DNA from: Synechococcus sp. Cruz-7E5
Lineage (GTDB): Bacteria; Cyanobacteriota; Cyanobacteriia; PCC-6307; Cyanobiaceae
Reading direction: 5' to 3'
NCBI RefSeq assembly: GCF_024345995.1
Contig: NZ_JAGQCE010000002.1
Coordinates: 1-64,000, forward strand
DNA length: 64,000 bases
Below, one piece after another: positions 26,101 through 36,436 of this stretch. The position numbers and the translations under genes were made by a program. Under the pieces are notes generated by a model. The model was given only the letters and a program-made list of their open reading frames with translations. It did no database searches and was not told where the DNA came from. The first letter of the stretch is position 1. Each line of letters opens with the position of its first letter.

Positions 26101-29100
26101 TCAGCTGGATTCAGCAGTGGTGACCCCTTCAATACGATCTTCGATCTCCTGGTAGATCTCCTGCAGCTGGGCGATGTTCTCATCGCTGGTGTCCCAGTAG
26201 CCGCGGCCGTTCACTTCCAGCAGGGTGCCCACGATGCGGCGGAAGCTGTGGGGGTTGAGCTCCATCAGCCGTTTGCGCATCTCGGGATCGTTGATGAAGG
26301 TGTCATTGGCCTCCTCATACACGAAGTTATCCACCGCGCCGCTGGTGGCGCTCCAGCCCAGGGTGAAGTTGAGCCGTTTGGCCACCTCACGCACCCCCTC
26401 GTAGCCGGAATTGAGCATGCCCTCGTACCACTTGGGATTGAGCAGCTTGGTGCGGGAGTCCAGCCGGATCGTTTCGCTCAGCGAGCGCACCTGAGCATTG
26501 GCGGTGGTGGTGTCGGCGATGTAGCTGGTCGGGGCCTTGCCGTCATCGCGCAGGCCGGCAATCAGCTTGGTGGGATCGGAATCGAAATAGTGGCTCACAT
26601 CGGTGAGCGAAATCTCAGCCGAATCCAGGTTCTGGAAGGTCACATCGGCGGTTTTCATCGCCGATTCGAACACCTCACGGTTCTGGTTCATCTCACCGGG
26701 GTTGTCAGCGTTGAAGGCGAAGGTCTTGCGCGACAGGTACATCTCCTGCAGGTCGCCCTCCTCCTCCCAGGTGCTGTTCTCCACCGCCAGGTTCACGTTC
26801 GAGCTGTAGCTGCCGCTGGCATTGGAGAACACCCTGGTGGCGGCCTCGCGCAGGCTGATGCCCTGTGCCGCCGCCTGCTCCTGGGAGTGCTTGCGCACGA
26901 AGTTCAGCTCCAGAGGCTCCTCGGCCTCAGCCGCCATCTTCACGCCCTGGTCGATCAGGCCCATCTGGTTGATGAACAGATCGCGGAACACACCGGAGCA
27001 GTTCACCACCACGTCGATGCGAGGACGGCCCAGCTCCTCCAGGGAAATCAGCTCCAGCTTGTTGACCCGCCCGAGCGAATCGGGCACGGGGCGGACACCG
27101 ATGAACCAGAGAATCTGGGCAAGCGATTCGCCGTAGGTCTTGATGTTGTCGGTGCCCCAGAGCACGCAGGCGATCGTTTCCGGCCAGGTGCCCTGCTCGG
27201 CCTTCTGACGCTCGATCAACCGATCCACCACCACCTTGGCCGCGGCGATGGCGGCGCGGGTGGGGATCGCCTGGGGGTCGAGGGCGTGGATGTTCTTGCC
27301 GCTGGGCAGCACACCCGGGTTGCGGATCGGATCGCCACCGGGGCCGGGAATCACGTATTCGCCATCAAGTGCCCGCAGCAGGCTCTCCATCTCCATGTCG
27401 GCGCAGATCTGCTCCAGGCAGAAGCGCAGGTAGCCGAACAGTTTGTCGAGCTCGGTGGGCTCCACCGCGGCGAAGCCCGAGGCACGGCAGGAACTCAGCC
27501 ACGGGCTGGGCCGCTCGTAGCCGAAGCGCTCCAGCAGAGCGAAGAACCAGCCGAAGCGGCCCTTGAGATCCACCCGACCATCGCTGCCCGTGACCGCGCG
27601 CACCATCGAGGCCACGGCGGCGCGGCAGGCCTCGGTGATCCGTTGGTTCAGTTCCACATCGACCAGCACCCCGGCGTCGTTGCCGCGATACACCTCATCG
27701 ATCGTGCGGCCCAGGCTTTCGGCCAGCAGAGCCGGCAGGCTGCGGTACCCCTCTTCCTCCCTCTCCAGGGCGGCGATGTTCACCAGGGTGGCAATCGCCT
27801 CTTCGGCGGTGGGCGGCTTGCCGATCGTGTGCAGGCCGCAGGGCAGCAGCCGGCTCTCGATCTCCATCAGCTGGCTGTAGAGAGCACCCACCACCCCGTC
27901 ACGGCCGTCTAGGTCGAGTTCGCTCGCGTCCACCTCCGGCAGGGTCACATCCTTGTCGAGGTTGCACTGGCGGGCAGTTTCCACGATCGCGTTGACGATC
28001 TGCACACCCCGGCTGCTCTCACGCAGCTGCTGGTATGAGCCCACCAGTTCGCCCAGTTCCTTGAGTCCCTTGTATAGACCGGCATTTTCGGCAGGTGGTG
28101 TGAGGTAACTGATCGTGGCGGCATAACCCCGCCGCTTGGCGATCGTGGCCTCAGAGGGATTGTTGGCCGCGTAGTAATAGAGGTTCGGCAGGGCGCCGAT
28201 CAGGGAATCGGGATAGCAGGTGTCACTCATGCCCATCTGCTTGCCAGGCATGAACTCCAGCGAGCCGTGGGTGCCGAAATGCAGCACCGCGTCGGCACCC
28301 CACACCTTCTCCAGATAGGTGTAATAGGCGGCGAAGCCGTGGTGGGGGCTGGCGCTGCGGGAATAGAGCAGCCGCATCGGATCCCCTTCGTAACCGAAGG
28401 TGGGCTGCACCCCCACGAATACGTTGCCGAAGTGACGGCCGTAGATCAGCAGGTTGGTGCCATCACTGTTGAGGCTGCCGGGAGGCTTGCCCCAGTTCTC
28501 CTCCAGCCGCTCGGAATAGGGGGTCAGGCGTTCATACTCCTCCACGCTCATGCGGTGGGCGATCGCGAGCTCCGGTGCCCCCTGGAGCGCCTCCGGGTCG
28601 TTGATCACCGCCTCCATCAACGCCTTGGAATCCCGCGGCAGGTTCTGGACGTCATAGCCCTTGCGCTTCATCTCCTCCAGCACCCGGTGGATCGAGCCGA
28701 ACACATCCAGGTAGGCGGCGGTGCCCACATTGCCCTTGTCGGGCGGGAAGCTGAACACCGTGATCGCCAGCTTCTTCTCGAAGCGGGGTTTGGTGCGCAG
28801 AGAGGCCCAGCGGATCACCCGCTCGGCGATCGCCTCCACCCGGTCCTGCAGGGTGTGGGCCTTGCCGGTGGCGTCGTCGCGGCCGCTGAGCACGATCGGC
28901 TCGATGGCGCCATCAAGCTCGGGAATGGCGATCTGCAGCGCCACCTGCACCGGGTGCAGACCCAGGTCGCTCTCCTCCCATTCCTGGGTTGTCTGGAACA
29001 CCAGCGGCAGGGCCACCATGTAGGGCCGGTTCAGCTTCGAAAGCGCTTCGATGGCGCGGGGATGGTCCTGGCGGGCCGGACCACCGATCAAGGCAAAGCC

Positions 29101-30132
29101 GGTGAGGCTCACAACCCCATCCACGATCGGTTGGTCGGGGTCAAGCGGGTCGTAGAAGAAGGCCTTCACGGGCTTGGAGAAATCAAGCCCGCCGCAGAAC
29201 ACCGGGATCACCGTGGCGCCGCGGTATTCCAGTTCCTGGATCACCGCCACGTAGTGGGCCTCATCGCCGGTGACGATGTGGCTGCGCTGCAGCACCAGGC
29301 CAATCACCGGACCGCTTCTGGCCTTCGCGCTGAGGTCGGTGCGGCTGGCGCTCCAGTTCAGATATTCCTTGAGGTCCTCGAACATCCCAGGAGCCATGGG
29401 GTGCCACAGGCCCAGATCCGGGAACACCACAGGTTCGGCCACCTGCAGTTCGGGCCGGCCGCTGTCGCCACGGGGGAACACGTATTTGTCGGCCAGCATC
29501 AACAGGAAGTTGCGCAGGTTGTCCGGCGTTCCGCCCAACCAATACTGGAAGCTGAGCATGAACGAGCGCGCATCCTGCGCCTTCTCGACCGGCAGGTACT
29601 TGAGAACCGTGGGCAGTGTGTTGAGCAGTTTCAACATGGCGTCCTGGAAGCCGGCGCCATTGGCTTCCTTCCGCTTCTTCATGAAGCTGGCGATGGCGCT
29701 CTTGCTCTGGCCCAGCTGGGCCATGGAAAACGTGCCGAGCTTGTTGAGCCTCATCACCTCCGGCATGGAGGGGAACACCACGGCGGCCTTGAGCCGGTCC
29801 CGGTGGGGTGCCACCGCCTCCACCACTTTCTGGGCCAGGTCTTCGATGAAGATCAGCGAGGCGATGAACACATCGGCTTCGGCAACATCGGCGCAGAAGG
29901 CGGCGTAATTCTCCGGATCGCGCAACTCCTCGATCAGGTAGCCGCTCAGATCCACCGCCAAGGCCGGGTTGGTGGCGTTGAGGCTGGTGGCCGCCTGTGT
30001 CAGGGCGTTCTGGTACTGGGGCTCGAGCACCACGTACACCGCACGCATCACGTCCCGACCCTCACTGCCGGCGGGAGCCTCGCCGTTGCCAGGGGTGACC
30101 CGGCGGTTGGCGGAGCGTACCTGCGTGAACAT
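26101..30132 (-). CDS. chlH: magnesium chelatase subunit H
   Basis: ChlH is the large porphyrin-binding catalytic subunit of Mg-chelatase, the first committed step of chlorophyll synthesis. The 1,343-residue length is normal. Recognisable stretches include [20 protein letters not shown] near the start, the central [18 protein letters not shown] segment and the C-terminal [20 protein letters not shown] with [11 protein letters not shown]. The first 28 residues before MRAVYV are a variable lead. The gene stands alone with about 140 bp on either side. ChlI and ChlD are not in the window. It is divergent from dapB. Confidence 0.98.
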   Translation of the reverse strand: MFTQVRSANRRVTPGNGEAPAGSEGRDVMRAVYVVLEPQYQNALTQAATSLNATNPALAVDLSGYLIEELRDPENYAAFCADVAEADVFIASLIFIEDLAQKVVEAVAPHRDRLKAAVVFPSMPEVMRLNKLGTFSMAQLGQSKSAIASFMKKRKEANGAGFQDAMLKLLNTLPTVLKYLPVEKAQDARSFMLSFQYWLGGTPDNLRNFLLMLADKYVFPRGDSGRPELQVAEPVVFPDLGLWHPMAPGMFEDLKEYLNWSASRTDLSAKARSGPVIGLVLQRSHIVTGDEAHYVAVIQELEYRGATVIPVFCGGLDFSKPVKAFFYDPLDPDQPIVDGVVSLTGFALIGGPARQDHPRAIEALSKLNRPYMVALPLVFQTTQEWEESDLGLHPVQVALQIAIPELDGAIEPIVLSGRDDATGKAHTLQDRVEAIAERVIRWASLRTKPRFEKKLAITVFSFPPDKGNVGTAAYLDVFGSIHRVLEEMKRKGYDVQNLPRDSKALMEAVINDPEALQGAPELAIAHRMSVEEYERLTPYSERLEENWGKPPGSLNSDGTNLLIYGRHFGNVFVGVQPTFGYEGDPMRLLYSRSASPHHGFAAYYTYLEKVWGADAVLHFGTHGSLEFMPGKQMGMSDTCYPDSLIGALPNLYYYAANNPSEATIAKRRGYAATISYLTPPAENAGLYKGLKELGELVGSYQQLRESSRGVQIVNAIVETARQCNLDKDVTLPEVDASELDLDGRDGVVGALYSQLMEIESRLLPCGLHTIGKPPTAEEAIATLVNIAALEREEEGYRSLPALLAESLGRTIDEVYRGNDAGVLVDVELNQRITEACRAAVASMVRAVTGSDGRVDLKGRFGWFFALLERFGYERPSPWLSSCRASGFAAVEPTELDKLFGYLRFCLEQICADMEMESLLRALDGEYVIPGPGGDPIRNPGVLPSGKNIHALDPQAIPTRAAIAAAKVVVDRLIERQKAEQGTWPETIACVLWGTDNIKTYGESLAQILWFIGVRPVPDSLGRVNKLELISLEELGRPRIDVVVNCSGVFRDLFINQMGLIDQGVKMAAEAEEPLELNFVRKHSQEQAAAQGISLREAATRVFSNASGSYSSNVNLAVENSTWEEEGDLQEMYLSRKTFAFNADNPGEMNQNREVFESAMKTADVTFQNLDSAEISLTDVSHYFDSDPTKLIAGLRDDGKAPTSYIADTTTANAQVRSLSETIRLDSRTKLLNPKWYEGMLNSGYEGVREVAKRLNFTLGWSATSGAVDNFVYEEANDTFINDPEMRKRLMELNPHSFRRIVGTLLEVNGRGYWDTSDENIAQLQEIYQEIEDRIEGVTTAESS

Positions 30133-30274
30133 CGGCGCTGGGTTTGAGCAATGTGAAGGAGCCTACGAAACCTGCTCCAGCCGCGCGACTTTGCGCCCCA
30201 AGGCGTTACAGGAGCGTGTGCGGGGCCGGAATCGCCGCCATAGGCTCCCCCAAAGTCGCGATCACGCCCGGCCC

Positions 30275-31132
30275 ATGCCCCCCACCGATGCGCTCCCTGC
30301 TTCGATCCCGGTGGTGGTGGCCGGTGCCCTTGGCCGGATGGGGGCTGAAGTGGTCAAAGCCGTCACGGCTGCAGGGGATTGCCGCCTGCTTGGCGCGATC
30401 GACACCACCCCCGGCAAGGAGGGGGCGGACGTGGGGCTGGAGCTGGGACTGGGGGAACTGGAGGTGGCGATCACCGCAGACTTCGAGGGCTGCCTCTGCC
30501 AGGCCAGCCAGGCGGTGCGGAGTGATGGCCCAGGAGCTGGCGCGGTGCTGGTCGACTTCACCCATCCCTCGGTGGTCCACGAGCACACCCGTGCTGCGAT
30601 CGCCTACGGCGTCCATCCGGTGATCGGCACCACAGGCCTGAGCCCCAAGCAACTGGGTGAGCTGGCGGTCTTTGCCGAGAAGGCCGGCATCGGCGGTGCC
30701 GTGATTCCCAACTTCTCGGTGGGCATGGTGCTGCTGCAGCAGGCCGCCGCGGCCGCCGCCCGCTTCTACGACTTCGCCGAGCTCACCGAACTCCATCACA
30801 ACCGCAAGGCCGATGCTCCCAGCGGCACCTGCCTCAAGACAGCCGAGCTGATCGAGGAGCTGGGCAAGACGTTCAATCAGCCCCAGGTGGAGGAGCACGA
30901 AACGCTGGCGGGCTGTCGCGGTGGTCAGCGGGAGAGTGGTCTGCGGCTGCATTCGCTGCGGCTGCCCGGGCTGGTGGCCCACCAGGAGGTGATGTTCGGC
31001 GCCCCAGGGGAGACCTACACCCTGCGGCACGACACGATCGAACGCTCCGCCTACATGCCCGGCGTGCTGCTGACCCTGCGCCGGGTGCGCCAGCTCCAGG
31101 GTCTGGTGTACGGGCTCGAGCGCCTGATCTGA
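30275..31132 (+). CDS. dapB: 4-hydroxy-tetrahydrodipicolinate reductase
   Basis: DapB reduces 4-hydroxy-tetrahydrodipicolinate with NAD(P)H in lysine and diaminopimelate synthesis. The 285-residue protein has the Rossmann glycine motif VVVAGALGRMGAEV, DFTHPSV, VIGTTGLS, the catalytic region ELHHNRKADAPSGT, and NFSVGMVLLQQ. The ATG at 30275 gives the usual short lead before the first strand. It overlaps nothing and is followed after 4 bp by a small membrane-protein gene, so the two are probably cotranscribed. It lies divergently from chlH across 142 bp. Confidence 0.96.
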   Translation: MPPTDALPASIPVVVAGALGRMGAEVVKAVTAAGDCRLLGAIDTTPGKEGADVGLELGLGELEVAITADFEGCLCQASQAVRSDGPGAGAVLVDFTHPSVVHEHTRAAIAYGVHPVIGTTGLSPKQLGELAVFAEKAGIGGAVIPNFSVGMVLLQQAAAAAARFYDFAELTELHHNRKADAPSGTCLKTAELIEELGKTFNQPQVEEHETLAGCRGGQRESGLRLHSLRLPGLVAHQEVMFGAPGETYTLRHDTIERSAYMPGVLLTLRRVRQLQGLVYGLERLI

Positions 31133-31136
31133 AGCG

Positions 31137-31781
31137 ATGCTGATCCCCCTCAAGCCAGGTGAGCTGCAGCGCCTGATTCCGGCGGTGGCCACCGGACCCC
31201 AGTTCAGTTTCTGCAGCGGCAATCCCCAGAAGATCCTGCAGCGGGTGCTGATCTCGGTGATCGGCGGGGTTATCTCGCTGCTGATCGCCCAGAGCCAGTT
31301 CTCCTATCGCTTCGGCTCGGTCTGGCTGGTGGCGGGCTTTGTCCTGCTGCTCTACGTGCTCTGGGGCCCGATCCTGGAGGCCGGACGACGAAACGCCACC
31401 CTGCGGCGCTACCCGCGGGCGGCGATCTATGAGGCGCGGGTGGGTGATCTGTTCACCAAGGAGCTGGTGGAGCAACGCAAGGAGCAGGCGGATCAGCGCG
31501 GCCGTCTGGAGCTGGTGGAGAACCGCCGCACCTGGCTGTCGCTGGAGCTGGAAGACGACGACGGCTACCTGGGCTCAGTGCGCTTCCCGATGGACAAGAA
31601 GCATCAGACGATCCGCCGCGGCATGGTCATTCGCGGACTGGTGCTGAGCGAAAGACCTGATTTTTCCCGGATCGATGCCATGAGCGACGCCTGGATCCCG
31701 CAGCTGAAGGTCTGGGTGGGTGAGTACCCCTACCTGCTGCGGCCGGCATTCGAGGAGCTCTGCCTGCGACGCCTGCGCTGA
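31137..31781 (+). CDS. conserved cyanobacterial membrane protein of unknown function
   Basis: The 214-residue protein has two adjacent membrane helices (about residues 38-53, [10 protein letters not shown], and 62-80, [16 protein letters not shown]). A hydrophilic C-terminal domain follows with [20 protein letters not shown] and [20 protein letters not shown] recognise it as a family conserved in cyanobacteria, sometimes labelled as a phosphate-transporter permease, but nothing in the sequence supports transport. It starts 4 bp after dapB and is likely cotranscribed with it. Confidence 0.8.
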   Translation: MLIPLKPGELQRLIPAVATGPQFSFCSGNPQKILQRVLISVIGGVISLLIAQSQFSYRFGSVWLVAGFVLLLYVLWGPILEAGRRNATLRRYPRAAIYEARVGDLFTKELVEQRKEQADQRGRLELVENRRTWLSLELEDDDGYLGSVRFPMDKKHQTIRRGMVIRGLVLSERPDFSRIDAMSDAWIPQLKVWVGEYPYLLRPAFEELCLRRLR

Positions 31782-31830
31782 AGCGGCTCGCAACCGGGCG
31801 CGCCCCTGGAGCTGCTTCCTTCAGCGGACG

Positions 31831-31858
31831 TTTACGTTCCGCAACAATGTGTTACATT
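31831..31858 (+). promoter_or_regulatory. triple HLR1-like array upstream of hli
   Basis: Three octamers repeat every 10 bp, separated by 2-bp gaps: TTTACGTT (31831), GCAACAAT (31841) and GTTACATT (31851). HLR1, the site bound by the cyanobacterial response regulator RpaB, is two (G/T)TTACA(T/A)(T/A) octamers with a 2-bp gap. Matches are 7, 6 and 8 of 8. The array ends 24 bp before the hli ATG, so it overlaps the likely promoter, which is the arrangement expected for repression in low light. RpaB itself is not in the window. Confidence 0.6.
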
Positions 31859-31882
31859 GAATTCATCAACCGAGGAAACCCC

Positions 31883-32167
31883 ATGGCCCAAGCCACCGCC
31901 ACCGCCCCCAGTTCGGCTCCTGTCAACGCCAGCGAGCGCGCCACCATCCGCGGCGCCACCGTCACCACCGAAGACGGTGGTCGCCTCAATGCCTTCGCCA
32001 CCGAGCCACGCATGGAAGTGGTGAGCGCCGAGAGCGGCTGGGGCTTCCACGAGCGCGCCGAGAAGCTGAACGGCCGCATGGCGATGCTCGGCTTCATCGC
32101 CCTGCTGGCCACCGAATTCGCCCTGGGTGGCGAGGCCTTCACCCGCGGCCTGCTCGGCATCGGCTGA
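31883..32167 (+). CDS. hli: high-light-inducible (Hlip/Scp) protein
   Basis: Hlips are single-helix thylakoid proteins related to light-harvesting CAB proteins. They bind chlorophyll and carotenoid and protect photosystem assembly in strong light. The 94-residue protein has a long alanine/threonine-rich N-terminus and then the signature helix [20 protein letters not shown], followed by LATEF. The E-x2-N-G-R-x-A-M motif carries the chlorophyll-binding residues. A GAGG ribosome-binding site precedes the ATG at 31883; an upstream ATG at 31847 lies inside the promoter array and is unlikely. It is monocistronic, with an HLR1-like array in front and an intrinsic terminator behind. Confidence 0.95.
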   Translation: MAQATATAPSSAPVNASERATIRGATVTTEDGGRLNAFATEPRMEVVSAESGWGFHERAEKLNGRMAMLGFIALLATEFALGGEAFTRGLLGIG

Positions 32168-32192
32168 GCCCTTTCTTCGCATTCCCCTTCTG

Positions 32193-32223
32193 GCCGCAGC
32201 AGAATTTCTGTTGCGGCTTTTTT
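32193..32223 (+). terminator. rho-independent terminator after hli
   Basis: The stem GCCGCAGCAGA pairs with TCTGTTGCGGC (one G-T pair) around a short ATTT-type loop. A run of six T follows at 32218-32223. It lies 26 bp after the hli stop, making the hli message a single-gene unit. Confidence 0.88.
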
Positions 32224-32241
32224 GTGGCCGCCGCTGAGCCC

Positions 32242-33489
32242 ATGAGCGCCCTTGCCCCGGCCCCTGTGCTGGCCTCGCCTCGTCCTCTGATTTCTGAGTG
32301 GTCGACCATGCCTCGGGCCCGCGTGCTCGGCGGGGGACCCACCGGTGCCCTGACGGCCCTGGCCCTGGCCCAGGCGGGCTGGCGGGTGCAGCTCACTGAT
32401 CCGCTCAGCGGCGCTCAGCTGCAGGACCGCCGTCGCGCTTATGCCCTCAGCCACTCCAGTCGCCTGTTTCTGCAACGCCTGGGGCTCTGGCAGCAGCTGG
32501 CTGAGCTGGCGATTCCATTCCGCTCGCTGCGGCTGTGTGATCTGGAGGCGGGGCGAGCGATCGGTTTCGGCCCGGCCGAGGTGGGCTTCGGCGCCGCCAG
32601 CCCCGAGGAGGCGGGTGCCGTGGGCTGGATCCTGCAGCATCAGCCGCTGATGCGATCTCTGCTCGAACGACTCGAGGATCACCCCGCCATCAGACTCAGG
32701 CTGGGGGAGGCCGAATCCCGTGGGGCGCCATCCCCTGAGTCCGACAGTCCCGGTCCGCCTGATCTGGTGGTTGCTGCCGATGGCAGCGCCTCGCCAACCC
32801 GGGAGTCGGCAGGGATCAGGCGCTGGCGTCTGCCCTATGGCCAGGGCTGCCTCACCGCCCAGGTGCGCCTGCGCAGCCCGGCCCCCGATCAGGCCTGGGA
32901 GCTGTTTCGTCGCGAGGGTCCCTTCGCCGTGCTCCCCCTCGGCGACGGCACGGCCCAGCTGGTCTGGAGTGCTCCTGCCGGGCGCCTGCGACAGCTGGAA
33001 GCGCTTGATCCAGTGGCCTTCCTCGATGCCCTCGCCGCCACGCTTCCGGACAGCCTGCAGCCCGAGGCCCTGCTCGAGCGGCCACGGGCCTTCCCTGTGG
33101 CTCTCGAGCTCGCCCGCCGCTTCCACCGCGGCTCGCTGGCGCTGGTGGGGGAGGCGGCCCATCGCTGCCATCCGGTGGGCGGCCAGGGGATGAATCTCTG
33201 CTGGCGGGATGTGGAAGAACTGCAGCGTCAGGCCCTGCGGGCGGCCGCTGGACATCTGTCGCCTGCCGCGGTGGCCGCAGCCTATGGGCGCCGCCGCTGG
33301 CCTGATGTGCTGCTCACCCTGCTGAGCACCGACCTGCTGGTGCGGATCTTCTCCAACCGGCAGCCGCTGCTGCTGAGGGGCCGCCGCCTGGCTCTCGGCC
33401 TGATGGGCCGCTCCAGCGCTTTGAGGCACCTCAGCCTCAAGGCCATGACTCTGGGTCCTTGCCGGCTTGCGGCTCGCTGGTCAGAGTGA
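32242..33489 (+). CDS. FAD-dependent aromatic monooxygenase, UbiH/UbiF-like
   Basis: The 415-residue flavoprotein has the FAD-binding GGGPTGALTALALAQAG motif near the N-terminus. The DG-type second FAD motif is PDLVVAADGSASPTR, and the third is GSLALVGEAAHRCHPVGGQGMNL, which fits the UbiH/COQ6 group (GDAAH-x3-P-x-GG-x-G-x-N). In cyanobacteria a UbiH-like enzyme has been linked to ring hydroxylation in plastoquinone synthesis; this gene may be that one, but it is inference. The start is uncertain: ATG 32242, or ATG 32308, which leaves only five residues before the FAD motif. Confidence 0.82.
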   Translation: MSALAPAPVLASPRPLISEWSTMPRARVLGGGPTGALTALALAQAGWRVQLTDPLSGAQLQDRRRAYALSHSSRLFLQRLGLWQQLAELAIPFRSLRLCDLEAGRAIGFGPAEVGFGAASPEEAGAVGWILQHQPLMRSLLERLEDHPAIRLRLGEAESRGAPSPESDSPGPPDLVVAADGSASPTRESAGIRRWRLPYGQGCLTAQVRLRSPAPDQAWELFRREGPFAVLPLGDGTAQLVWSAPAGRLRQLEALDPVAFLDALAATLPDSLQPEALLERPRAFPVALELARRFHRGSLALVGEAAHRCHPVGGQGMNLCWRDVEELQRQALRAAAGHLSPAAVAAAYGRRRWPDVLLTLLSTDLLVRIFSNRQPLLLRGRRLALGLMGRSSALRHLSLKAMTLGPCRLAARWSE

Positions 33490-33537
33490 GGACAGCCCGG
33501 CTTCGGCCCCATTGAGTCTGAGCATTCCAGTGATCCG

Positions 33538-33750
33538 ATGGTGATCAGCACCTCGCCCCAGCCGATTCCCTCCTCCGCCCTGGTGCGTTATCTGCGCCAT
33601 GAGCAGGGTCTGAGCGAGAGCGCCCTGGCGCTGGGGATTCGCCAGGCCGATCAGGAGCAGGCTCCCTTGCCGGTGATCCTCTGGCGCTTCGGGCTGATCA
33701 GCCTGGATCAGTTCGATCAGGTGCTGGCCTGGCAGGACCAGCAGACCTGA
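33538..33750 (+). CDS. DUF2949-family small protein
   Basis: The 70-residue protein has the cyanobacterial DUF2949 pattern. An initial helical part, ALVRYLRHEQGLSESALALG, is followed by QEQAPLPVILWRFGLISLDQ and a terminal hydrophobic helix. The conserved LPxILWxxGLISLxQLD block is clear. Function is unknown. It follows the UbiH-like gene by 48 bp and faces the convergent apt gene. Confidence 0.8.
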   Translation: MVISTSPQPIPSSALVRYLRHEQGLSESALALGIRQADQEQAPLPVILWRFGLISLDQFDQVLAWQDQQT

Positions 33751-33766
33751 TCGTCGACAACCAAGC

Positions 33767-34324
33767 TCAGGCGTAGATGATCAGGGATTCCACCGGGTGC
33801 TCCCCCGGCAGGCGTGCCCGTCCCCCCAGGCCCGCCAGCTCCGCCACGAAGCCATAGCCGCAGAGGTCGCCGCCGGCTTCGAGCACCAGCTGGGCACAGG
33901 CCGCAGCGGTTCCGCCGGTGGCCAGCAGGTCGTCGACGATCAATACCCGCGGGCCGCCTGAGAGAGCATCGTGCTGGATCTCCAGGCGGTCGTGGCCGTA
34001 TTCCAGGGCGTACTCCACCGCATGCACCTGGCCGGGCAGCTTGCCGGGCTTGCGCACCGGCACGAAGCCGATTTCCACGGCCGTGGCCAGGGCCGTTCCC
34101 ACGATGAAGCCCCGTGATTCGATACCCACGATCAGATCGGGGCGCAGCTCTTCGCAGAGTCCGGATAGCTGGCGTACCACTTCCTTCCAGCCGCGTGGGT
34201 CGCGCATCAGCGGGGTCAGGTCGCGGAAGAGGATGCCGGGCTTGGGGAAATCGGGCACATCCCTGACCAGCTCCCGCAGATCAATGGGCTCGCCCAACTC
34301 GGGGGATGCGGTGCTCAGGGCCAT
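33767..34324 (-). CDS. apt: adenine phosphoribosyltransferase
   Basis: Apt salvages adenine with PRPP to give AMP. The 185-residue protein has the standard start [20 protein letters not shown], then [10 protein letters not shown] and the PRPP-binding motif [17 protein letters not shown]. The ATG at 34324 gives the normal length; the open frame continues much further upstream to 34849 but that part reads antisense through the DUF3038 gene and is not homologous to anything. The gene is divergent from DUF3038/DUF4335 with only 51 bp between starts, so promoters must be close together. Confidence 0.96.
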   Translation of the reverse strand: MALSTASPELGEPIDLRELVRDVPDFPKPGILFRDLTPLMRDPRGWKEVVRQLSGLCEELRPDLIVGIESRGFIVGTALATAVEIGFVPVRKPGKLPGQVHAVEYALEYGHDRLEIQHDALSGGPRVLIVDDLLATGGTAAACAQLVLEAGGDLCGYGFVAELAGLGGRARLPGEHPVESLIIYA

Positions 34325-34375
34325 GAAAGAGCGATCGGGTGACGGATCGGCGCAGGCGCTGGCATCATCGCAGCC

Positions 34376-34957
34376 ATGGCCGACGTCACGATCACCGCTC
34401 CTAACGCGGAAGCTGCTGTGGAGCAGCCCCCGCCGCCACGGCCTTCTGCCCGCCTCAGTCGCCGAGGACTCGAGCGGCTCGACCTGATGCTGCTCAGCGT
34501 CGAAGCCCTTGATCTCAACGGCGGCGAAGCCATGGTCTGGATGGCAAACCAGCTCGGCTTCGGCTCCCTTTTCCCCAATCGTGTGGAGCTGTGGAAGCGG
34601 CGCTGCTACAACCCACTGAGGCTGGCCTGCCGGCGGGGCGTGCTCAGCGAAGCTGAAACCGATGCCCTGATCAGCCTGCTCTGTGCCATGGCCGATCGGC
34701 TCTATCCGATGTTGCGCCAACTGCTCTCGGCCTCCGAGCCTGAACCGGTCACCCAGCAGCGCTGGCAGCTGTTCCGCACCCGGCTCGATGAGCTGGTGCG
34801 CGAGCGCCTCAATCCCCGTCGGGGCGGTGTGCAGAAGTTGCTGGATCACCAGGAGGGTCCCCGTCTGCAGCGGCAGTTGGTGCAGGGTCTGGCCTTCGGC
34901 TCCGGCCGGGGTGGCTTCGATCGTCTCAAGGCCAGCCTGATGGATGCCGCGGCATGA
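34376..34957 (+). CDS. DUF3038-family protein
   Basis: The 193-residue protein fits DUF3038, known from cyanobacteria. It has [23 protein letters not shown] in the first third, an all-helical middle with [14 protein letters not shown], and a hydrophobic C-terminal region. There is no signal peptide or membrane helix. Function is unknown. It overlaps the next gene by 4 bp (ATGA), and in other cyanobacteria DUF3038 and DUF4335 are adjacent in the same way, which implies a joint function. Confidence 0.85.
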   Translation: MADVTITAPNAEAAVEQPPPPRPSARLSRRGLERLDLMLLSVEALDLNGGEAMVWMANQLGFGSLFPNRVELWKRRCYNPLRLACRRGVLSEAETDALISLLCAMADRLYPMLRQLLSASEPEPVTQQRWQLFRTRLDELVRERLNPRRGGVQKLLDHQEGPRLQRQLVQGLAFGSGRGGFDRLKASLMDAAA

Positions 34958-35592
34958 AACTCAGTTATCGCTTCGAGCAGACCAGCTGCCGTCTGCGCAT
35001 CGACGGACTCCCTGATCTGTCCGCCGGTCATGGCCCTGAGGTGATCGGCATCCTCTCGGCCTGGGAGCTAGATCTGGCCGGTCATCCCACTCTGGAGGGC
35101 AAACGCGATCACCTCCAGGCCCTGCTGGCCGCGGTGCTGCCCTACGCCCGTCACCTGGTGAGTTCCGTGCCGCGGCCGATGGGGGGGGCGACGGATCCGG
35201 TGCAGATGGAGCCGATCTCCTCCACGAGGGCTGGCCTGCGCAACCGCCCGGCCCACCGCCTGCGCCTGCACAGCAGCCAGCCAGACACCCAGCCCCTGGA
35301 GCTCAGCTTCGACGACGCCGAGCTGGCGGACCTGGTGCGCTGTCTAGATCAGCTCCGGCTCGATCCTCGCGTTCAGCTGGGGTTCAGCCTGCCTCCCGAT
35401 CGCCCCCTCCAGCGCCGCGAAATCCTGGAGCGTGTGCCCCTGCGCCAGCGCCTGGCCCCCCCTGTCGCCGGTCTGGCCGCCCTGGCGATCACCGCTGCCC
35501 TGGGCCTGATGGTGCCTCTGCCGCGCCCCACGGCCACACCGGCTGCCAGCCCCGCAGCGACGCCGACATCTCCCCTCACCCCTCCCCGCTAG
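34954..35592 (+). CDS. DUF4335-family protein, C-terminally anchored
   Basis: The 212-residue protein starts [20 protein letters not shown], a DUF4335 feature, and has a variable middle. A single membrane helix lies near residues 168-190 ([20 protein letters not shown]), followed by a proline/threonine-rich tail. Function is unknown. It overlaps the DUF3038 gene by 4 bp, so translation is probably coupled. The 134 bp after it contain a 12-of-14 imperfect inverted repeat (CCCATTGA/TCAATGGG core at about 35604-35641) and a 15-bp direct repeat. Confidence 0.83.
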   Translation: MKLSYRFEQTSCRLRIDGLPDLSAGHGPEVIGILSAWELDLAGHPTLEGKRDHLQALLAAVLPYARHLVSSVPRPMGGATDPVQMEPISSTRAGLRNRPAHRLRLHSSQPDTQPLELSFDDAELADLVRCLDQLRLDPRVQLGFSLPPDRPLQRREILERVPLRQRLAPPVAGLAALAITAALGLMVPLPRPTATPAASPAATPTSPLTPPR

Positions 35593-35653
35593 GTGACTGC
35601 CCCATTGACGATCGAGAACCTGTGGCCACACTCAATGGGAGAGTCCCCTGGTG

Positions 35654-35680
35654 TTGATTCGGTTGGCATTGATTCGGTTG
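35654..35680. repeat. direct repeat TTGATTCGGTTG, two copies, 15-bp period
   Basis: TTGATTCGGTTG occurs at 35654-35665 and again at 35669-35680, separated by 3 bp. It sits in the noncoding gap after DUF4335 and 46 bp before the next start. It could be a regulator site for the small gene at 35727 or simple duplication. Confidence 0.4.
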
Positions 35681-35726
35681 CCGATGATCCTGCGCTCCAT
35701 GGTCCCGCTGCGATGACGACGAAGCC

Positions 35727-35969
35727 ATGACCACCAGCTGGTCTGAACTGCGCCGACGGGTGAATCGGCTGGGGGCCTCCCTGGATGTGGTGGTGCGCAG
35801 TGATCCCGAGGTCTGTGGCCTCAGCGGCAAGGATTTTCACCTCTCGCTCCACCACGGCGGCCAGGGGGATTGCACTGTGGCGGGTCTCAGCCTGGTGGAT
35901 TGCCCCAATGAACTGGTGCTGCTGGAGTTCGAGCGTTGGATGCGCGGCGCGGGCTACAGCCTCGATTGA
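35727..35969 (+). CDS. small conserved hypothetical protein
   Basis: This 80-residue protein begins MTTSWSELRRRVNRLGASLD and contains a histidine-rich strand, KDFHLSLHHGGQ, with two cysteines. No known domain is recognised. The codon use is similar to its neighbours and it is followed after 12 bp by a membrane-protein gene on the same strand, which supports coding status. Function is unknown. Confidence 0.65.
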   Translation: MTTSWSELRRRVNRLGASLDVVVRSDPEVCGLSGKDFHLSLHHGGQGDCTVAGLSLVDCPNELVLLEFERWMRGAGYSLD

Positions 35970-35981
35970 GAAGCCGCCTCA

Positions 35982-36434
35982 ATGAAGACTCACCTGCCCG
36001 ATCCTGGCCGCAAGAACCCGTTGCCTCGCAAGGTGTTCTCGCGCCAGCGGCGGGGTGCATCGGCCTGGCGGGAGGGAGGCCTGGCTCTGCTGAACGGGGC
36101 GGCGGGAACGGGGCTGCTGCTGCTGATGATGCAGATCCCCGACCGCCTGGATTCGCTGTTGGTGATCAGCAAGGTGATCAGCGCCCTGATCCGGGGGCTG
36201 AGCCAGATCGGCATGGGTCTGATCAGCCTGCTGGTGGGCCTGCTCCAGACTTTTGGCGTGCTGCTGCTGCTGGGGCTGGCGATAGCCGCACTGCTGTTGC
36301 TGATCAACGGGGTGTTCCGCCTGCTGCGTCTGGCCATGCCGGGGCTGGGCGGAGTTATGGCGTTGCCTGCGGGTCTGGCTCGACTCGTCTGGTCGGTGGT
36401 GCGCATCCGGCCGCCGGATCGCCCCGAGCGTTGA
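35982..36434 (+). CDS. conserved membrane protein of unknown function
   Basis: The 150-residue protein has a basic N-terminus and two long hydrophobic stretches (about residues 32-50 and 70-112), predicting three or four membrane helices with SLLVGLLQTFGVLLLLGLAI in the middle. It ends with a basic tail. No family could be assigned. It follows the 80-residue gene by 12 bp and ends 2 bp before the convergent EF-hand gene. Confidence 0.7.
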   Translation: MKTHLPDPGRKNPLPRKVFSRQRRGASAWREGGLALLNGAAGTGLLLLMMQIPDRLDSLLVISKVISALIRGLSQIGMGLISLLVGLLQTFGVLLLLGLAIAALLLLINGVFRLLRLAMPGLGGVMALPAGLARLVWSVVRIRPPDRPER

Positions 36435-36436
36435 GT

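Noticed and set aside
28267-30147. 626-codon + strand open frame opposite chlH
   Set aside because: Antisense shadow of chlH; no conserved motifs.
33767-34849. Extended apt reading frame reaching 34849
   Set aside because: Apt homology begins at 34324; the extension is antisense to DUF3038 and would make the enzyme twice normal size.
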